Shown in pieces: positions 37,948 through 47,299 of a DNA stretch of 64,000 nt. Source of the DNA: Martelella mediterranea (GTDB lineage Bacteria; Pseudomonadota; Alphaproteobacteria; Rhizobiales; Rhizobiaceae); assembly GCA_003001975.1 (NCBI GenBank), contig PVUG01000016.1, positions 32,644 to 96,643 on the forward strand, read 5' to 3'. Each line of letters opens with the position of its first letter. Positions within the stretch are counted from its first letter, which is position 1. The translations under genes were made by a program, and so were the position numbers. Below the pieces are notes generated by a model. That model was not told the origin of the DNA and did not search any database. It saw only the letters and a list, made by a program, of their open reading frames with translations.

Positions 37948-39054
37948 TCAGGGCGGTATGCTGTTTCGGCGCGGTTCACCTGCGGGAGGGGCAGGTCCAT
38001 GACCAACGAAACATTGCTGGCCCTGATCGGGTTCGCGCTGGCGGCCTCGATCACGCCCGGCCCGAACAACATGATGGTGTTCGCCTCGACGGTGAATTTC
38101 GGGTTTTCCCGCACGCTGCCGCATATTTCCGGCGTGGTGGCCGGCTTTGCGCTTCTCATGGCGGGTGTCGGCGCCGGGCTCGGGGCGGTCATCACCGCGT
38201 TTCCGTCGTTGCTCGTTGTCGCCAAGATCGCCGGTGCGCTCTATCTGCTGTGGATCGCCTGGAAGATCGGCACGACGCGCAAGATGGCGTCCGGCGAGGC
38301 GACGACCGGCAGGCCGCTCACCTTTTTTCAGGCGGTCGGCTTTCAATGGGTCAATCCCAAGGGCTGGATCATGGGGCTGACGGCCATGTCCGTCTTCACC
38401 GATCCCGCCGATTATGCCCGCTCCGTGGCGATTGTCGCGGTTGTGTTCGGCCTGATCACCATCCCCAGTATCTCGCTTTGGGCCGGTTTCGGCTCGGGTC
38501 TGCGCCACTGGCTCTCTTATGGCAACCGGCTGAAATGGTTCAACATCGTGATGGCGCTGGTGTTGGTGGCAAGCCTCTGGCCGATGCTGCGTTGAGCTTT
38601 CTTTTGTCTCCAGAATGTCTGCCAGCCGGTGACGTGCGCGCGACAGGCGCGACATCACCGTGCCCACAGGTACGTCAAGCCGCGCGGCGATCTCGTCATA
38701 GCTGAACCCTTCGAGATCGCAGAGAACCACGATATCGCGGGCCGCCGGCGGCAATGTGTCGAGCGCATCGGCAAGCATCAGCCGATCAATTTCCACGTTT
38801 TCTTCCGCGCCGTCGTCCGGCAGGTCTTCGGCGAGTTCAAGTTCAAGGAAGGAAAGCGTGTTGCGGTGGCGAAAATGGTTGGCGTTGATATGCACCATGA
38901 TCGCATAGAGCCAGCCGCCGAGATTGTCGCCATGCCATTGGCATTTATGGGACAGCGCGCGTTCGATGGTATCCTGCAGCAGGTCGGCGCCGTCTTCGGC
39001 TGAGCCCGCCAGCGCGCATGCCATGCGGGTAAGCTGAGGCAGGCAGCGCTGCAT
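37948..39054 (-). CDS. ECF sigma factor with run-on frame antisense to lysE
   Basis: Residues 1-150 (39054 to about 38605) are a complete ECF sigma: region 2 with GSAEDGADLLQDTIERALSH and GGWLYAIMVHINANHFRHR, region 4 with LPPAARDIVVLCDLEGFSYD and GTVMSRLSRARHRLADILE. No stop follows. The frame continues about 215 codons across the converging lysE gene to 37948, giving Arg/His/Gly-rich sequence that looks non-biological. Family members end soon after region 4, so the true 3' end is unclear. All three minus frames stay open for about 50 nt past the lysE stop. Start at ATG 39054 is approximate. Likely cotranscribed with the COG4315 gene upstream. Confidence 0.6.
   Translation of the reverse strand: MQRCLPQLTRMACALAGSAEDGADLLQDTIERALSHKCQWHGDNLGGWLYAIMVHINANHFRHRNTLSFLELELAEDLPDDGAEENVEIDRLMLADALDTLPPAARDIVVLCDLEGFSYDEIAARLDVPVGTVMSRLSRARHRLADILETKESSTQHRPEACHQHQRHHDVEPFQPVAIREPVAQTRAETGPKRDTGDGDQAEHNRDNRHGAGIIGGIGEDGHGRQPHDPALGIDPLKADRLKKGERPAGRRLAGRHLARRADLPGDPQQIERTGDLGDNEQRRKRGDDRPEPGADTRHEKRKAGHHAGNMRQRAGKPEIHRRGEHHHVVRAGRDRGRQREPDQGQQCFVGHGPAPPAGEPRRNSIPP
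37999..38595 (+). CDS. LysE family amino-acid exporter
   Basis: 198 residues with about five or six helices. LALIGFALAASITPGPNNMM is the LysE/RhtB signature (TPGPN), and FQWVNPKGWIMGLTAMSVF the conserved middle. Exports an amino acid or derivative of unknown identity. GGGAGGGGCAGG precedes ATG 37999. The ECF sigma frame on the other strand runs through the entire gene (see that entry). Confidence 0.9.
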   Translation: MTNETLLALIGFALAASITPGPNNMMVFASTVNFGFSRTLPHISGVVAGFALLMAGVGAGLGAVITAFPSLLVVAKIAGALYLLWIAWKIGTTRKMASGEATTGRPLTFFQAVGFQWVNPKGWIMGLTAMSVFTDPADYARSVAIVAVVFGLITIPSISLWAGFGSGLRHWLSYGNRLKWFNIVMALVLVASLWPMLR

Positions 39055-39112
39055 TCCCGTTTCGAACAGGTTTTCCGGCGCGGCGGTTCCAGGCTGCCGC
39101 GCCGGTGTGCGA

Positions 39113-39499
39113 TCATGCCGGGCGGGCAACCTGCCAGAGATTGCTGACGCCGTCGCCGGTGACATCGCCGGGCTTCTTGTCATTTGCCCGGAAATAGAGA
39201 GGTTCGCCATTCAAAGCCCACTGTCTCTGCCCGTCCTTGCGCACCACAAAAGAGTATTTCGAAAACGGTTGCGCGGATGGGTTGGCGAGATATGGGGGCC
39301 ATTTGGCAGCACAGCTACCGTAGCACACGGATAGGTGGTTTGCGTCCTTGTCATAGGTGTAGAGCGTGCGCCCGTTCTGTCCGGCCAGAACCTGACCGTC
39401 ATAAGTGTTGACGGCGCGGAACGTGTCTGTGCCGGCAAAGGCCGTGCCTGCAACGGCGACAAGCGCTGCGGCGGCGAGAATGGAAATCTTTTTCATCAT
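39113..39499 (-). CDS. COG4315 secreted repeat protein (Yx(F/W/Y)xxD motif)
   Basis: 128 residues with a clean signal peptide (MMKKISILAAAALVAVAGTAFA). The mature part has two copies of the family repeat: GRTLYTYDKDANHLSVCYGS then CAAKWPPYLA, and NGEPLYFRANDKKPGDVTGD. The single CYGSCAAKWPP motif contains both cysteines. Function unknown; such genes often accompany ECF sigma genes, as here. Two adjacent ATGs (39499, 39496). Confidence 0.85.
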   Translation of the reverse strand: MMKKISILAAAALVAVAGTAFAGTDTFRAVNTYDGQVLAGQNGRTLYTYDKDANHLSVCYGSCAAKWPPYLANPSAQPFSKYSFVVRKDGQRQWALNGEPLYFRANDKKPGDVTGDGVSNLWQVARPA

Positions 39500-39638
39500 G
39501 TCGATCTGTCCGTTTTGCTGATCTGCGCCGCGATCTGTGTGGCGCATTCACCCGATAGACACCTCAGATCGGCGATTTATTCCCGGGCTGCCCCGATTTT
39601 TTGTTGCCCCGGGTTGGCGAATCCTGCCAAGTCACGCC

Positions 39639-40766
39639 ATGGAGTTTTCACCGCAACAGGATGAAGCGCTGCAGGCCGTGTCGCGCTGGCTGAAGGAAGG
39701 CCGTTCGCCGGTGTTCCGGTTATTCGGCTTTGCCGGAACCGGCAAGACCACGCTTGCGCGCTATTTTGCCGAACATGTCGATGGCGAGGTGCTGTTTGCC
39801 GCCTTCACCGGCAAGGCGGCGCAGGTGCTGCGCTCGCGCGGGGCCAGCAATGCCCGCACCATTCACTCGCTGATCTATCGCCCCAAGGGCGAGGAAATGA
39901 TCGAGGACGAGGAGACCGGCAAGACGTCGGTCGCGCCGATGTTTTCCATCAACCGGCAGAGCCCGCTGGCAAAGGCGGCGCTGATCATCATCGACGAATG
40001 CTCGATGGTGGACGAAAAGCTCGGGCAGGACCTTGTCAGCTTCGGCACGCCGGTGCTGGTGCTTGGCGATCCGGGGCAGTTGCCGCCGGTTTCGGGCGGC
40101 GGCTATTTCACCAATCACGAGCCGGATTTCCTGCTGACCGAGATCCATCGGCAGGCGCGCGACAACCCGATCATCGATCTGGCCATGCGTGTGCGCGAGG
40201 GCGATGAGATACCGCACGGCGATTACGGCGAGGCGAAGGTGATTTCCCGCCGGGAAGTGACGCAGGATCTGGTGCTCGATGCCGATCAGGTGCTGGTCGG
40301 CACCAACAAGACCCGGCGGCGCTACAATCAGCGTCTGCGCGAACTGAAGGGATTTTCGCAGGTCTATCCGCAATCCGGCGACAAGCTGGTCTGCCTGCGC
40401 AATGATCCGGCCAAGGGTCTGCTCAACGGTTCGCTGTGGAAGGTGATGTCGGCATCGAAGGAAACCGTGAAGCCGGGGATCAACCTGTTGGTGAACCCGG
40501 AGGAAGACGATCCCGACCGCGGCGCTTCTCGCATCAAGCTGTTGAAGGCGGCTTTCGAGGACAGCGAAACCGAAATTCCCTGGTCGACCAAGAAACGCTA
40601 CGATGATTTCGACTACGGCTACGCTCTGACGGTCCACAAGGCGCAAGGCTCGCAGTGGAACAATGTGGTGCTGTTCGATGAAAGCTGGGCGTTCAGGGAT
40701 ACGCGCGAGCGTTGGCTTTATACTGCCATTACCCGGGCTGCGGAGAGACTGACGATCGTCTCCTGA
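39639..40766 (+). CDS. RecD-like ATP-dependent DNA helicase (SF1B)
   Basis: 375 residues. GFAGTGKTTLARYFAEHVDG (Walker A), LIIIDECSMVDEKLG (Walker B), LVLGDPGQLPPVSGGGYF (motif III), IHRQARDN (motif IV) and the C-terminal YALTVHKAQGSQWNNVVLFD and TAITRAAERL (motifs V/VI) place it in the RecD/Dda branch. It lacks the RecB/RecC-binding parts, so it is a stand-alone helicase of unknown pathway. Start ATG 39639; upstream frame is not conserved-looking. Confidence 0.88.
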   Translation: MEFSPQQDEALQAVSRWLKEGRSPVFRLFGFAGTGKTTLARYFAEHVDGEVLFAAFTGKAAQVLRSRGASNARTIHSLIYRPKGEEMIEDEETGKTSVAPMFSINRQSPLAKAALIIIDECSMVDEKLGQDLVSFGTPVLVLGDPGQLPPVSGGGYFTNHEPDFLLTEIHRQARDNPIIDLAMRVREGDEIPHGDYGEAKVISRREVTQDLVLDADQVLVGTNKTRRRYNQRLRELKGFSQVYPQSGDKLVCLRNDPAKGLLNGSLWKVMSASKETVKPGINLLVNPEEDDPDRGASRIKLLKAAFEDSETEIPWSTKKRYDDFDYGYALTVHKAQGSQWNNVVLFDESWAFRDTRERWLYTAITRAAERLTIVS

Positions 40767-41095
40767 CATCGTGTTCGCAAGTTTCGACAGGGCCGAACCC
40801 GTATCCGCGGAGGTTGCATACGCAGTACCAGAAAAACAACGGCACCCCGACTACGCAAATACTCAAAAGGTCGGGGCATCTTGCCGCGCAACCGTCCGCT
40901 GTCCTTTTTCTAACGGCAGAACCTTACCGCTTGGTTAGCGCAGACGCGCTTTTAAAGCAGTTGGCCATAAAAAAATCCAAACCCTGTGTTTGTCATTTAG
41001 CTGTCCGGGCACTACTCTTGACATAAACGAATTCCAGAAGCGTTTCGCCGTTGGCTGCGGCAGCAGGCGCTCAGGCAGGGTATGGATCAATCGTT
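40767..41095. other. Intergenic region (329 bp)
   Basis: No gene or RNA recognised. TTGACA at 41018-41023 could be a -35 element for the binding-protein gene, but the hexamer 17 nt later (CGTTTC) is poor. The rest shows no repeat or hairpin of note. Confidence 0.35.
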
Positions 41096-42100
41096 ATGAA
41101 AGCGCATATTGCCGCCGCATGTGTGGTTGCGGGATCGTTTACAGTTTCAGCGCAAACCGCGCAGGCACAAGACCGGTGTTCCGATATTTCGATTGCGGAG
41201 CTGAACTGGTCGTCGGCAGGGCTTGCCGCGTGGGTCGACCGGATCATCCTTGAGGCCGGGTTCGATTGTACGGTCTCCATGGTCCCGGGCGATACAGACA
41301 GCGCGGTGGAGACGATGATCGAAACCGGGAAGCCGGAGATCATTCCCGAATTCTGGTTCGAGAGCGCAACGCCTGCGCTGGATGAAGCCGTGGCCGAAAA
41401 ACGGGCTGCCTTTGCCGCACCGCTCCTGAGCGAGGGTGGGGTTCAGGGCTGGTGGATACCGAAATTCCTCGCCGATGCGCACCCGGAGATCACCACGGCC
41501 CAGCGGGCGCTGAAGCACCCCGAGCTTTTCATGCCGGCCGAAGGCGGTGACAAGCCGGCGGTGTTCAACTGTCCCGTTGGCTGGGCCTGTCGGGTCTCGA
41601 CGGAGAACCTGTTTCGCGCGCTCGATGGCGCCGACAAGGGCTTTGACCTGGTTGAGATGGAGTCGGGGACTGCCCTCGAACGCTCGGTCGCAAAAGCCTT
41701 TGAAGATGGGAAAGGCTGGCTTGGCTATTACTGGGCGCCAACCGCGCTTCTGGGCGAATACGACATGGTGAAGCTCAGCTTCGGCGTCGAATTCAGCAAG
41801 CAGGAATGGGACAGCTGCACGATCGTGGCCGATTGCGCCGATCCGAAGCTCAATGCCTATCCCGTCTCGGCCGTCTACACGCTGGTTTCCGGCGACTTTG
41901 CGATGGAGGGCGGCGATCTGATGGATTATTTCAACAACCGCTCATGGAGCAATGCCACCGTCAGCCAGGTGCTGGCCTGGATGAGCAATAACGACGCCGA
42001 CAATGAAGGCGGCGCCCGCCATTTTCTGGAAACCTATCCGGATATCTGGAAGGCATGGCTGCCCGAAGATGTGGCGGACAAGGTCGCCCGGTCTCTTTAA
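41096..42100 (+). CDS. Glycine betaine/proline-type ABC substrate-binding protein
   Basis: 334 residues with a signal peptide ending in TAQAQD. AELNWSSAGLAAWVDRIILE and GKPEIIPEFWFESATPALDE are typical of the OpuAC/ProX-like class, and several Trp residues (GWWIPK, GYYWAP) could build the aromatic cage for a quaternary amine. Four to six cysteines in the mature part suggest disulfides. No ATPase or permease gene is adjacent; it is an orphan. Confidence 0.82.
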   Translation: MKAHIAAACVVAGSFTVSAQTAQAQDRCSDISIAELNWSSAGLAAWVDRIILEAGFDCTVSMVPGDTDSAVETMIETGKPEIIPEFWFESATPALDEAVAEKRAAFAAPLLSEGGVQGWWIPKFLADAHPEITTAQRALKHPELFMPAEGGDKPAVFNCPVGWACRVSTENLFRALDGADKGFDLVEMESGTALERSVAKAFEDGKGWLGYYWAPTALLGEYDMVKLSFGVEFSKQEWDSCTIVADCADPKLNAYPVSAVYTLVSGDFAMEGGDLMDYFNNRSWSNATVSQVLAWMSNNDADNEGGARHFLETYPDIWKAWLPEDVADKVARSL

Positions 42101-42322
42101 GGCGCTGTCGCCGGCCAGGGCGCATCATTGCGTAAGCGGCGGCAAAACGCTATATTGATGACGCGCCGGAACATGGTTTGCGGCTTGACGGAGGTGGTCT
42201 TCGCAAGTGCGCATCCGAAATGATCAGCAAGGCGGACGCCTCTTGTTCTACGAATCGTCCGCTTTCATTTCGGGGCCGTTTTCCGGCGCTTTTCATCGAC
42301 AACAACGGATCGGGGCTCGAGT

Positions 42323-42862
42323 TTGCAGAATGATGCAACAGCGCAAGGGGTGTGCCTGATCCTCGGTGGCGCCCGGTCGGGCAAGTCTGCGCAGGCGGAA
42401 AAGCTGGCAAGGGCGGCAAAGGGCGATCTTCATTATATCGCCACAGCACAGGCCCTCGATCCCGAAATGGAAACCCGGATTGCCCATCACAGGGCAGAGC
42501 GCGGCAGTGCCTGGCGGACCCATGAAGTGCCGCTCGCGCTTGTCGAATGTCTTGAAAGCCTGCGGGACGAACCGCGCCCGGTGGTGTTGATCGACTGCCT
42601 GACGTTGTGGGTGAGCAACCTTATTCTTGGCGATCACGATGTCGGTAAAGCCGGTGAAAGGCTTGCGACCTTTGTTGCCGATTGTCCCTATCCACTGTTC
42701 ATCGTTGCAAACGAGGTCGGGCTTGGCATTGTGCCCGACAATGCCCTGGCGCGCCGGTTTCGCGATGAGGCCGGATTGCTGAACCAGCGAATAGCGGCCG
42801 CCGCACAGACCGTGATCTTTATGGCAGCGGGTTTGCCAATGCAGTTGAAGACTACATCATAA
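42323..42862 (+). CDS. cobU: Adenosylcobinamide kinase/guanylyltransferase
   Basis: 179 residues. Walker A is LILGGARSGKSAQAEKLARA, with IATAQALDPEMETRIAHHRA and VVLIDCLTLWVSNLILGDHD as further CobU/CobP signatures. It phosphorylates and guanylates adenosylcobinamide in B12 assembly. No ATG fits: TTG 42323 gives MQNDATAQG, and GTG 42350 would remove nine residues. No other cob gene and no cobalamin riboswitch is visible nearby. It overlaps the converging TSUP gene by 11 bp. The preceding gap holds nothing recognised. Confidence 0.9.
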   Translation: MQNDATAQGVCLILGGARSGKSAQAEKLARAAKGDLHYIATAQALDPEMETRIAHHRAERGSAWRTHEVPLALVECLESLRDEPRPVVLIDCLTLWVSNLILGDHDVGKAGERLATFVADCPYPLFIVANEVGLGIVPDNALARRFRDEAGLLNQRIAAAAQTVIFMAAGLPMQLKTTS

Positions 42863-43637
42863 GCCACTGATAAATCGGGTTTTGATCGTCAAAAAACACC
42901 TTGGCGGCCATGGCCAGGCTGGAGATTGCCAGCAGCGGCCGAATGATCTTTGCGCCGCGTTTCATGGCGAGGTTCGAGCCGGTCTGTGCCCCGAGAAACT
43001 GGCCAACACCCATGACGAGACCGATCTTCCACAAGATCGCGCCACCGGCCAGGAAAACGACGAAGGCGCCGAGATTGGACGAGAGATTGAGCAGCTTGGT
43101 GCGCGCGGTGGCCTTCAGCATGCCGAGCCCGCCAAGGGTGACGAAGGCGAGCATGAAGAACGAGCCGGTGCCCGGCCCGAAAAGACCATCGTAAAACCCG
43201 ATTGCCGGAACCACCAGACCGGCAAAGAGCGGCACAGAGAGCCGCTGGTGCCGGTCGGTATCGTCAAGCCCGCTGCGCAGCGCGAAATAAAGCCCGATGC
43301 CCGCCAGCAGGAAGGGCAGGGCCGCCAGTAGCACATCGCCGGAAATCACCGTTGCAAGTGCGGCGCCGACGCTGCCGCCGGCAAAGGCGAGAAGCGCCAT
43401 CGGCCATTGTGTCTTCGGGTCCACCCGGCCGCCGCGGGCATAGGAGATGGTGGCCGATGTTGCACCGAAAATGCCCTGCAGCTTGTTGGTGCCGAGTGTT
43501 TGCAGCGGCGGAATGCCGGCGATCAGCATGACGGGAATGGTGATCAGACCGGCGCCGCCGGCAATGGAATCCACAAAACCGGCGACGAACGCCGCCGCGA
43601 ACAGGATGAGCAGCAGCTCGAGACTGGCTTCAAACAA
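42852..43637 (-). CDS. TSUP family permease (TauE/SafE)
   Basis: About 261 residues with some eight helices. The N-terminal FVAGFVDSIAGGAGLITIPV and the TLGTNKLQGIFGATSATISY block are diagnostic of the sulfite exporter/TSUP family; IGFYDGLFGPGTGSFFMLAF is the second repeat. Substrate (sulfite, sulfoacetate or another anion) unknown. I prefer TTG 43637 because GGAG lies 9 nt upstream; a GTG at 43676 would add 13 residues. Confidence 0.85.
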   Translation of the reverse strand: MFEASLELLLILFAAAFVAGFVDSIAGGAGLITIPVMLIAGIPPLQTLGTNKLQGIFGATSATISYARGGRVDPKTQWPMALLAFAGGSVGAALATVISGDVLLAALPFLLAGIGLYFALRSGLDDTDRHQRLSVPLFAGLVVPAIGFYDGLFGPGTGSFFMLAFVTLGGLGMLKATARTKLLNLSSNLGAFVVFLAGGAILWKIGLVMGVGQFLGAQTGSNLAMKRGAKIIRPLLAISSLAMAAKVFFDDQNPIYQWLMM

Positions 43638-43777
43638 ACGGATGAAACTCCAAAAAGGGCAGGCAGCAGGCGCCACCGGAGACTGTCAGCGTTTTCTTTT
43701 GCGCCCGGATCGTGTAGGCCGTTTTGCGGGCGGCGCTTCAGCCGGTTACGATCTTTCAAAAAGCAGGATTCGTTTTC

Positions 43778-44728
43778 ATGCACAAGGTAATTTTCGACAC
43801 GGACCCGGGTATCGACGATGCAATGGCATTGCTTTTCCTCGAGCGTCACCCCGACATCGAGCTTCTGGGTGTGACCTCCGTCTTCGGTAACGCATCGGCT
43901 GATACAACCACCCGCAATGCGCAGTTTCTGAAGCGTGAATTCGGAATTTCGGCGCCGGTGGTGCGTGGCGCCGACGAAACCTACGATCCGGCGCGCCCGA
44001 TGGCCCCCTGGCCGGTTGTGGTGCATGGCGTCAACGGTCTCGGCGATATCGAAATGCCGGAAACCATCGACGATGTGCCGCTTGATTCGCGTCCCGCATG
44101 GCAGTTCATCATTGATACGGTCCGCGCCAATCCGGGCGAGGTCGAAATTGTCGCCGTTGGCCGGATGACCAATCTGGCGCTGGCGCTGGCTCACGATCCC
44201 GAGATTGCCGGTCTGGTCAAGCAGGTGGTCGTCATGGGCGGCGCATTCGAGTGCAACGGCAATGTGACCCCGGCGGCGGAAGCCAATATTCACGGTGATC
44301 CGGAAGCCGCCGATGCCGTTTTCACCGCACCGTGGAAGGTCGTCATTATCGGTCTCGATGTTACCATCCAGACGGTGATGACCCGCACCACCATGAAGGA
44401 TCTGGCGCGGCGTGGCGGCCCGGCCGTCGAGCTTCTGGCGAAGATTTCCGATCCCTATATCGATTTCTACAGCCAGCAGGTGGATGACGGCATGGTTGTC
44501 CATGACAGCTGCGCCTGCGTCTACGTCGTCGCACCCGAATTCTTCGGTTTGCGCGCGGGAAGCGTGCGTGTCGTGTGCGGCGGCATTGCCGATGGCCTGA
44601 CGCTGCAGAAACCCGCCGGACAGTTTTTCCCGCCAAGCCCGTGGGATGACAAGCCGGAACAGCAGGTTGCGATGACAATCGAAGCCGAAAAAGTCGTCGA
44701 CCTGGTGGCAGCAACCCTGGCGCCCTGA
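43778..44728 (+). CDS. Nucleoside hydrolase
   Basis: 316 residues of the inosine-uridine preferring nucleoside hydrolase family. VIFDTDPGIDDAMALLFLER is the Ca2+-binding Asp cluster; VVVMGGAFECNGNVTPAAEA (substrate Asn/Glu) and MVVHDSCACVYVVAPEFF (catalytic HD) complete the site. It splits ribonucleosides to base and ribose. AGGA precedes ATG 43778. It is monocistronic by position, divergent from the TSUP gene. Confidence 0.93.
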   Translation: MHKVIFDTDPGIDDAMALLFLERHPDIELLGVTSVFGNASADTTTRNAQFLKREFGISAPVVRGADETYDPARPMAPWPVVVHGVNGLGDIEMPETIDDVPLDSRPAWQFIIDTVRANPGEVEIVAVGRMTNLALALAHDPEIAGLVKQVVVMGGAFECNGNVTPAAEANIHGDPEAADAVFTAPWKVVIIGLDVTIQTVMTRTTMKDLARRGGPAVELLAKISDPYIDFYSQQVDDGMVVHDSCACVYVVAPEFFGLRAGSVRVVCGGIADGLTLQKPAGQFFPPSPWDDKPEQQVAMTIEAEKVVDLVAATLAP

Positions 44729-44838
44729 GGAATGCGGGGCCTTCCGGCCAAACCGTTTACCTTACTGGTAGTCTCGCATTGATTGTAATTCCCGGTGCAC
44801 GTAACCTGAGCGACAGGGGCAATGTATCGGGGATTATC

Positions 44839-45291
44839 ATGCGCATCGTTTTCACTGCATTTCTGTTACTCCTTGTAACCGTATCTGCCGCCGATGCGGC
44901 GCGTAAATCCGGTGATGATATCTTTGAGCCGGGCAAGGTCGTTGCGGCCGTCAGTCTCAGCGACCAGACGATGAAAGTGATCATCGGCGGTCATGAGCGT
45001 TACCAGTGGCCGGTGTCGACCGGGCGCGGACACTATGCCACGCCGCAGGGGATTTACGGCGCGGAATGGCTTTCGAAAAATCATCGTTCGCGCAAATACA
45101 ACAATGCGCCGATGCCGTATGCGATCTTCTTTCACCATGGCTATGCCGTTCACGGAACCGACCAGCTCTCCCGGCTCGGCTCGCCGGCCTCGCATGGTTG
45201 CGTGCGGCTGCACCCGGATAATGCGGCGCTGCTGTTCGACCTTGCCCGCACCATGGGCCTCGACAATGTGACGGTCGTGATCGGCGACTGA
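44839..45291 (+). CDS. L,D-transpeptidase (YkuD)
   Basis: 150 residues with a signal peptide ending near AADAAR. VAAVSLSDQTMKVIIGGHER, HHGYAVHGTDQLSRLGSPAS and SHGCVRLHPDNAALLF contain the YkuD HG...SHGCVRL motif with the catalytic cysteine. Family members form 3-3 peptidoglycan cross-links or attach proteins. It is a minimal version with no LysM or binding domain. ATG 44839 is chosen at the signal peptide. Confidence 0.92.
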   Translation: MRIVFTAFLLLLVTVSAADAARKSGDDIFEPGKVVAAVSLSDQTMKVIIGGHERYQWPVSTGRGHYATPQGIYGAEWLSKNHRSRKYNNAPMPYAIFFHHGYAVHGTDQLSRLGSPASHGCVRLHPDNAALLFDLARTMGLDNVTVVIGD

Positions 45292-45637
45292 GGTTTGTTT
45301 GATGCGGGAAAACGGCGTTCGGTAAGGGCAGGGGTGACGGCAGTCCGTCGATCCTCCCGTCCCGGCGGTGCTTTTGCCTGATACCGGCATGCTGGCGGCA
45401 GGGACGCGCAGATCAAATGATATTTCGAAATTCCCGAATTGGCGCGGGCGTCTTGACGGCGGCGGTGGCAGCGGGCATAACGCGGCAATGAACACGGCCC
45501 TTTGCATTATCTGCACCATTATTCGCTAGCGTCTCGCTGGCCGGCCGTCCTTGTCCTGAAATCAAGCTGAAGACAGACGACCCGGCCGGGTCGCTGGCCT
45601 GTTGACGTGCAGCAAGACTGATTTCGGGAGACTGGAC
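45292..45637. other. Intergenic region ahead of cysS (346 bp)
   Basis: No gene seen. TTGACG (45454-45459), a 17-nt spacer and CATAAC (45477-45482) make a possible cysS promoter. GACCCGGCCGGGTC (about 45580-45593) is a short palindrome. The cysS ribosome binding site GGGAGACTGGAC ends the region. Confidence 0.35.
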
Positions 45638-47125
45638 ATGGGCGAAGCCCTGAAGCTCTATAATACACTGACGCGCGAAAAGCAGGTTTTCGAACCGATA
45701 GACCCTGACAACGTGCGCATGTATGTCTGCGGGCCGACGGTCTATGACTTTGCCCATATCGGCAACGCACGGCCGGTCATCGTCTTCGACGTGCTTTACC
45801 GCTTGCTGCGTCACGTCTATGGCGAGGATCACGTCACTTATGTGCGCAACATCACCGATGTCGACGACAAGATCAACGCACGGGCCAAACGCGATTATCC
45901 GGACCTGCCGCTGAACGAGGCGATCCGCAATGTGACGGAAAAGACCGCCGATCAGTTCCACAAGGATATCGCCGCACTCGGCGTTCTGCCGCCCACGAAA
46001 GAACCCCGTGCGACGGACCATATTGGCGGCATGGTGGCTATGATCCAGACGCTGATCGACAAGGGCAATGCCTATGTGGCCGAGGGTGCGGAAGGCAAGG
46101 AGGTGCTGTTTGACGTGCCATCCATGCCCGATTACGGCAGGCTGTCGCGCCGAAACCTTGAGGACCAGCAGGCGGGCGCGCGCATCGCCGTGGAAAGCCA
46201 CAAGAAAAGTCCGGCCGATTTCGTGCTGTGGAAGGAAAGCGCGGCGGATGAACCCGGCTGGGACGGCGCCTTCACCGTCAACGGCGAAACCGCCGTCATC
46301 CACGGCAGGCCCGGCTGGCATATCGAATGCTCGGTGATGTCGGAACAGCATCTCGGCGAAACCTTCGACATCCACGGCGGCGGCCTCGACCTGATCTTCC
46401 CCCACCACGAAAACGAGATCGCCCAGTCCTGCTCGGCCCACGGCAACCACGTGATGGCCAATGTCTGGATGCATAACGGGTTCGTGCAGGTCGAAGGCCG
46501 CAAGATGGCGAAGTCCGAGGGCAACTTCTTCACCATCCACGAACTGCTGGAAACGGAAAATTTCGGCGGCCGCAAATGGCCGGGCGAAGTGTTGCGGCTG
46601 GCGATGCTGATGACGCACTACCGTGAGCCGATCGACTTTTCGGTGAAGCGGTTGGAGGAAGCTGAGAACATTCTGAATAAATTCGGAGGACTATTGACGT
46701 TGGATGGCGGTTATTTGGCCGCCCGAGATACACAGCCGACAGATGAATTTGTTGAAGCTCTTTCTAATGACTTGAGTATTTCGACTGCCCTAAGTGTCCT
46801 GCATAAGCAGGCTGGTAAGCTCGGCGACCATGGCACCCCCTTGGAGGATCTTAACTCAATATCTGCCAATCTCGCACTTCTTGGATTTGAAGACTTAAGC
46901 AATTTTTCAGACTTCTTTGGAGGCGTTGCTCAAGAAATTCTTGATGACACCATGCACTCGGAAGTCGACGCTAAAATCACCGAGCGCCTCGCTTTCATCC
47001 GTGAGAAAAACTGGGCCGAAGCGGACCGTATTCGTGATGAGCTGGCATCTCAGGGAATCCAGCTAAAGGATTCAAAAAACAAGGAAACCGGCGAACGGGA
47101 AACCACCTGGGAGGTCAAGCGGTGA
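45638..47125 (+). CDS. cysS: Cysteinyl-tRNA synthetase (mosaic 3' part)
   Basis: 495 residues. [20 protein letters not shown] carries the zinc cysteine and the HIGH-type HIGN motif; [20 protein letters not shown] supplies further zinc ligands; [12 protein letters not shown] is the KMSKS loop. Catalytic and anticodon-binding domains are both complete, ending [13 protein letters not shown]. From about 46650 to 46990 the DNA shifts to about 47% GC (my count over 46681-46980) with codons such as TTA, AAT, ATA that are rare elsewhere in the window, so the helical C-terminal region looks transferred. GGGAG precedes ATG 45638. Confidence 0.95.
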   Translation: MGEALKLYNTLTREKQVFEPIDPDNVRMYVCGPTVYDFAHIGNARPVIVFDVLYRLLRHVYGEDHVTYVRNITDVDDKINARAKRDYPDLPLNEAIRNVTEKTADQFHKDIAALGVLPPTKEPRATDHIGGMVAMIQTLIDKGNAYVAEGAEGKEVLFDVPSMPDYGRLSRRNLEDQQAGARIAVESHKKSPADFVLWKESAADEPGWDGAFTVNGETAVIHGRPGWHIECSVMSEQHLGETFDIHGGGLDLIFPHHENEIAQSCSAHGNHVMANVWMHNGFVQVEGRKMAKSEGNFFTIHELLETENFGGRKWPGEVLRLAMLMTHYREPIDFSVKRLEEAENILNKFGGLLTLDGGYLAARDTQPTDEFVEALSNDLSISTALSVLHKQAGKLGDHGTPLEDLNSISANLALLGFEDLSNFSDFFGGVAQEILDDTMHSEVDAKITERLAFIREKNWAEADRIRDELASQGIQLKDSKNKETGERETTWEVKR

Positions 47126-47177
47126 GCTCTGTCTCCTCCCTTTCCCGCAACGAGATCACGCTCCCGCTTCCTACGGC

Positions 47178-47206
47178 GTCATCCTCGGGCTTGACCCGAG
47201 GATCCA
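47178..47206. repeat. Palindromic unit, left copy
   Basis: 29 bp with a self-complementary centre CCTCGGGCTTGACCCGAGG. It matches the reverse complement of the unit at 47300-47328 with two differences, so together they form an inverted pair. The same kind of unit occurs twice near 63.7 kb. Resembles the short intergenic palindromes widespread in rhizobial genomes. Confidence 0.7.
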
Positions 47207-47299
47207 ATCCCGTCTGGCGCGACAGGAGTGAGCAGGTCTTGCGCCCCGTATCGCAACGGCTGAGGCTCAGCCCCCGCGCCGGCCATGCGGAGCGGGGTG

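Noticed and set aside
41018..41046. TTGACA promoter for the betaine-type binding protein
   Set aside because: The -35 is perfect but no acceptable -10 hexamer is found at 16-18 nt.
42101..42322. Cobalamin riboswitch ahead of cobU
   Set aside because: I looked for a B12-box-like GCCACTG segment and the flanking helices and found none.
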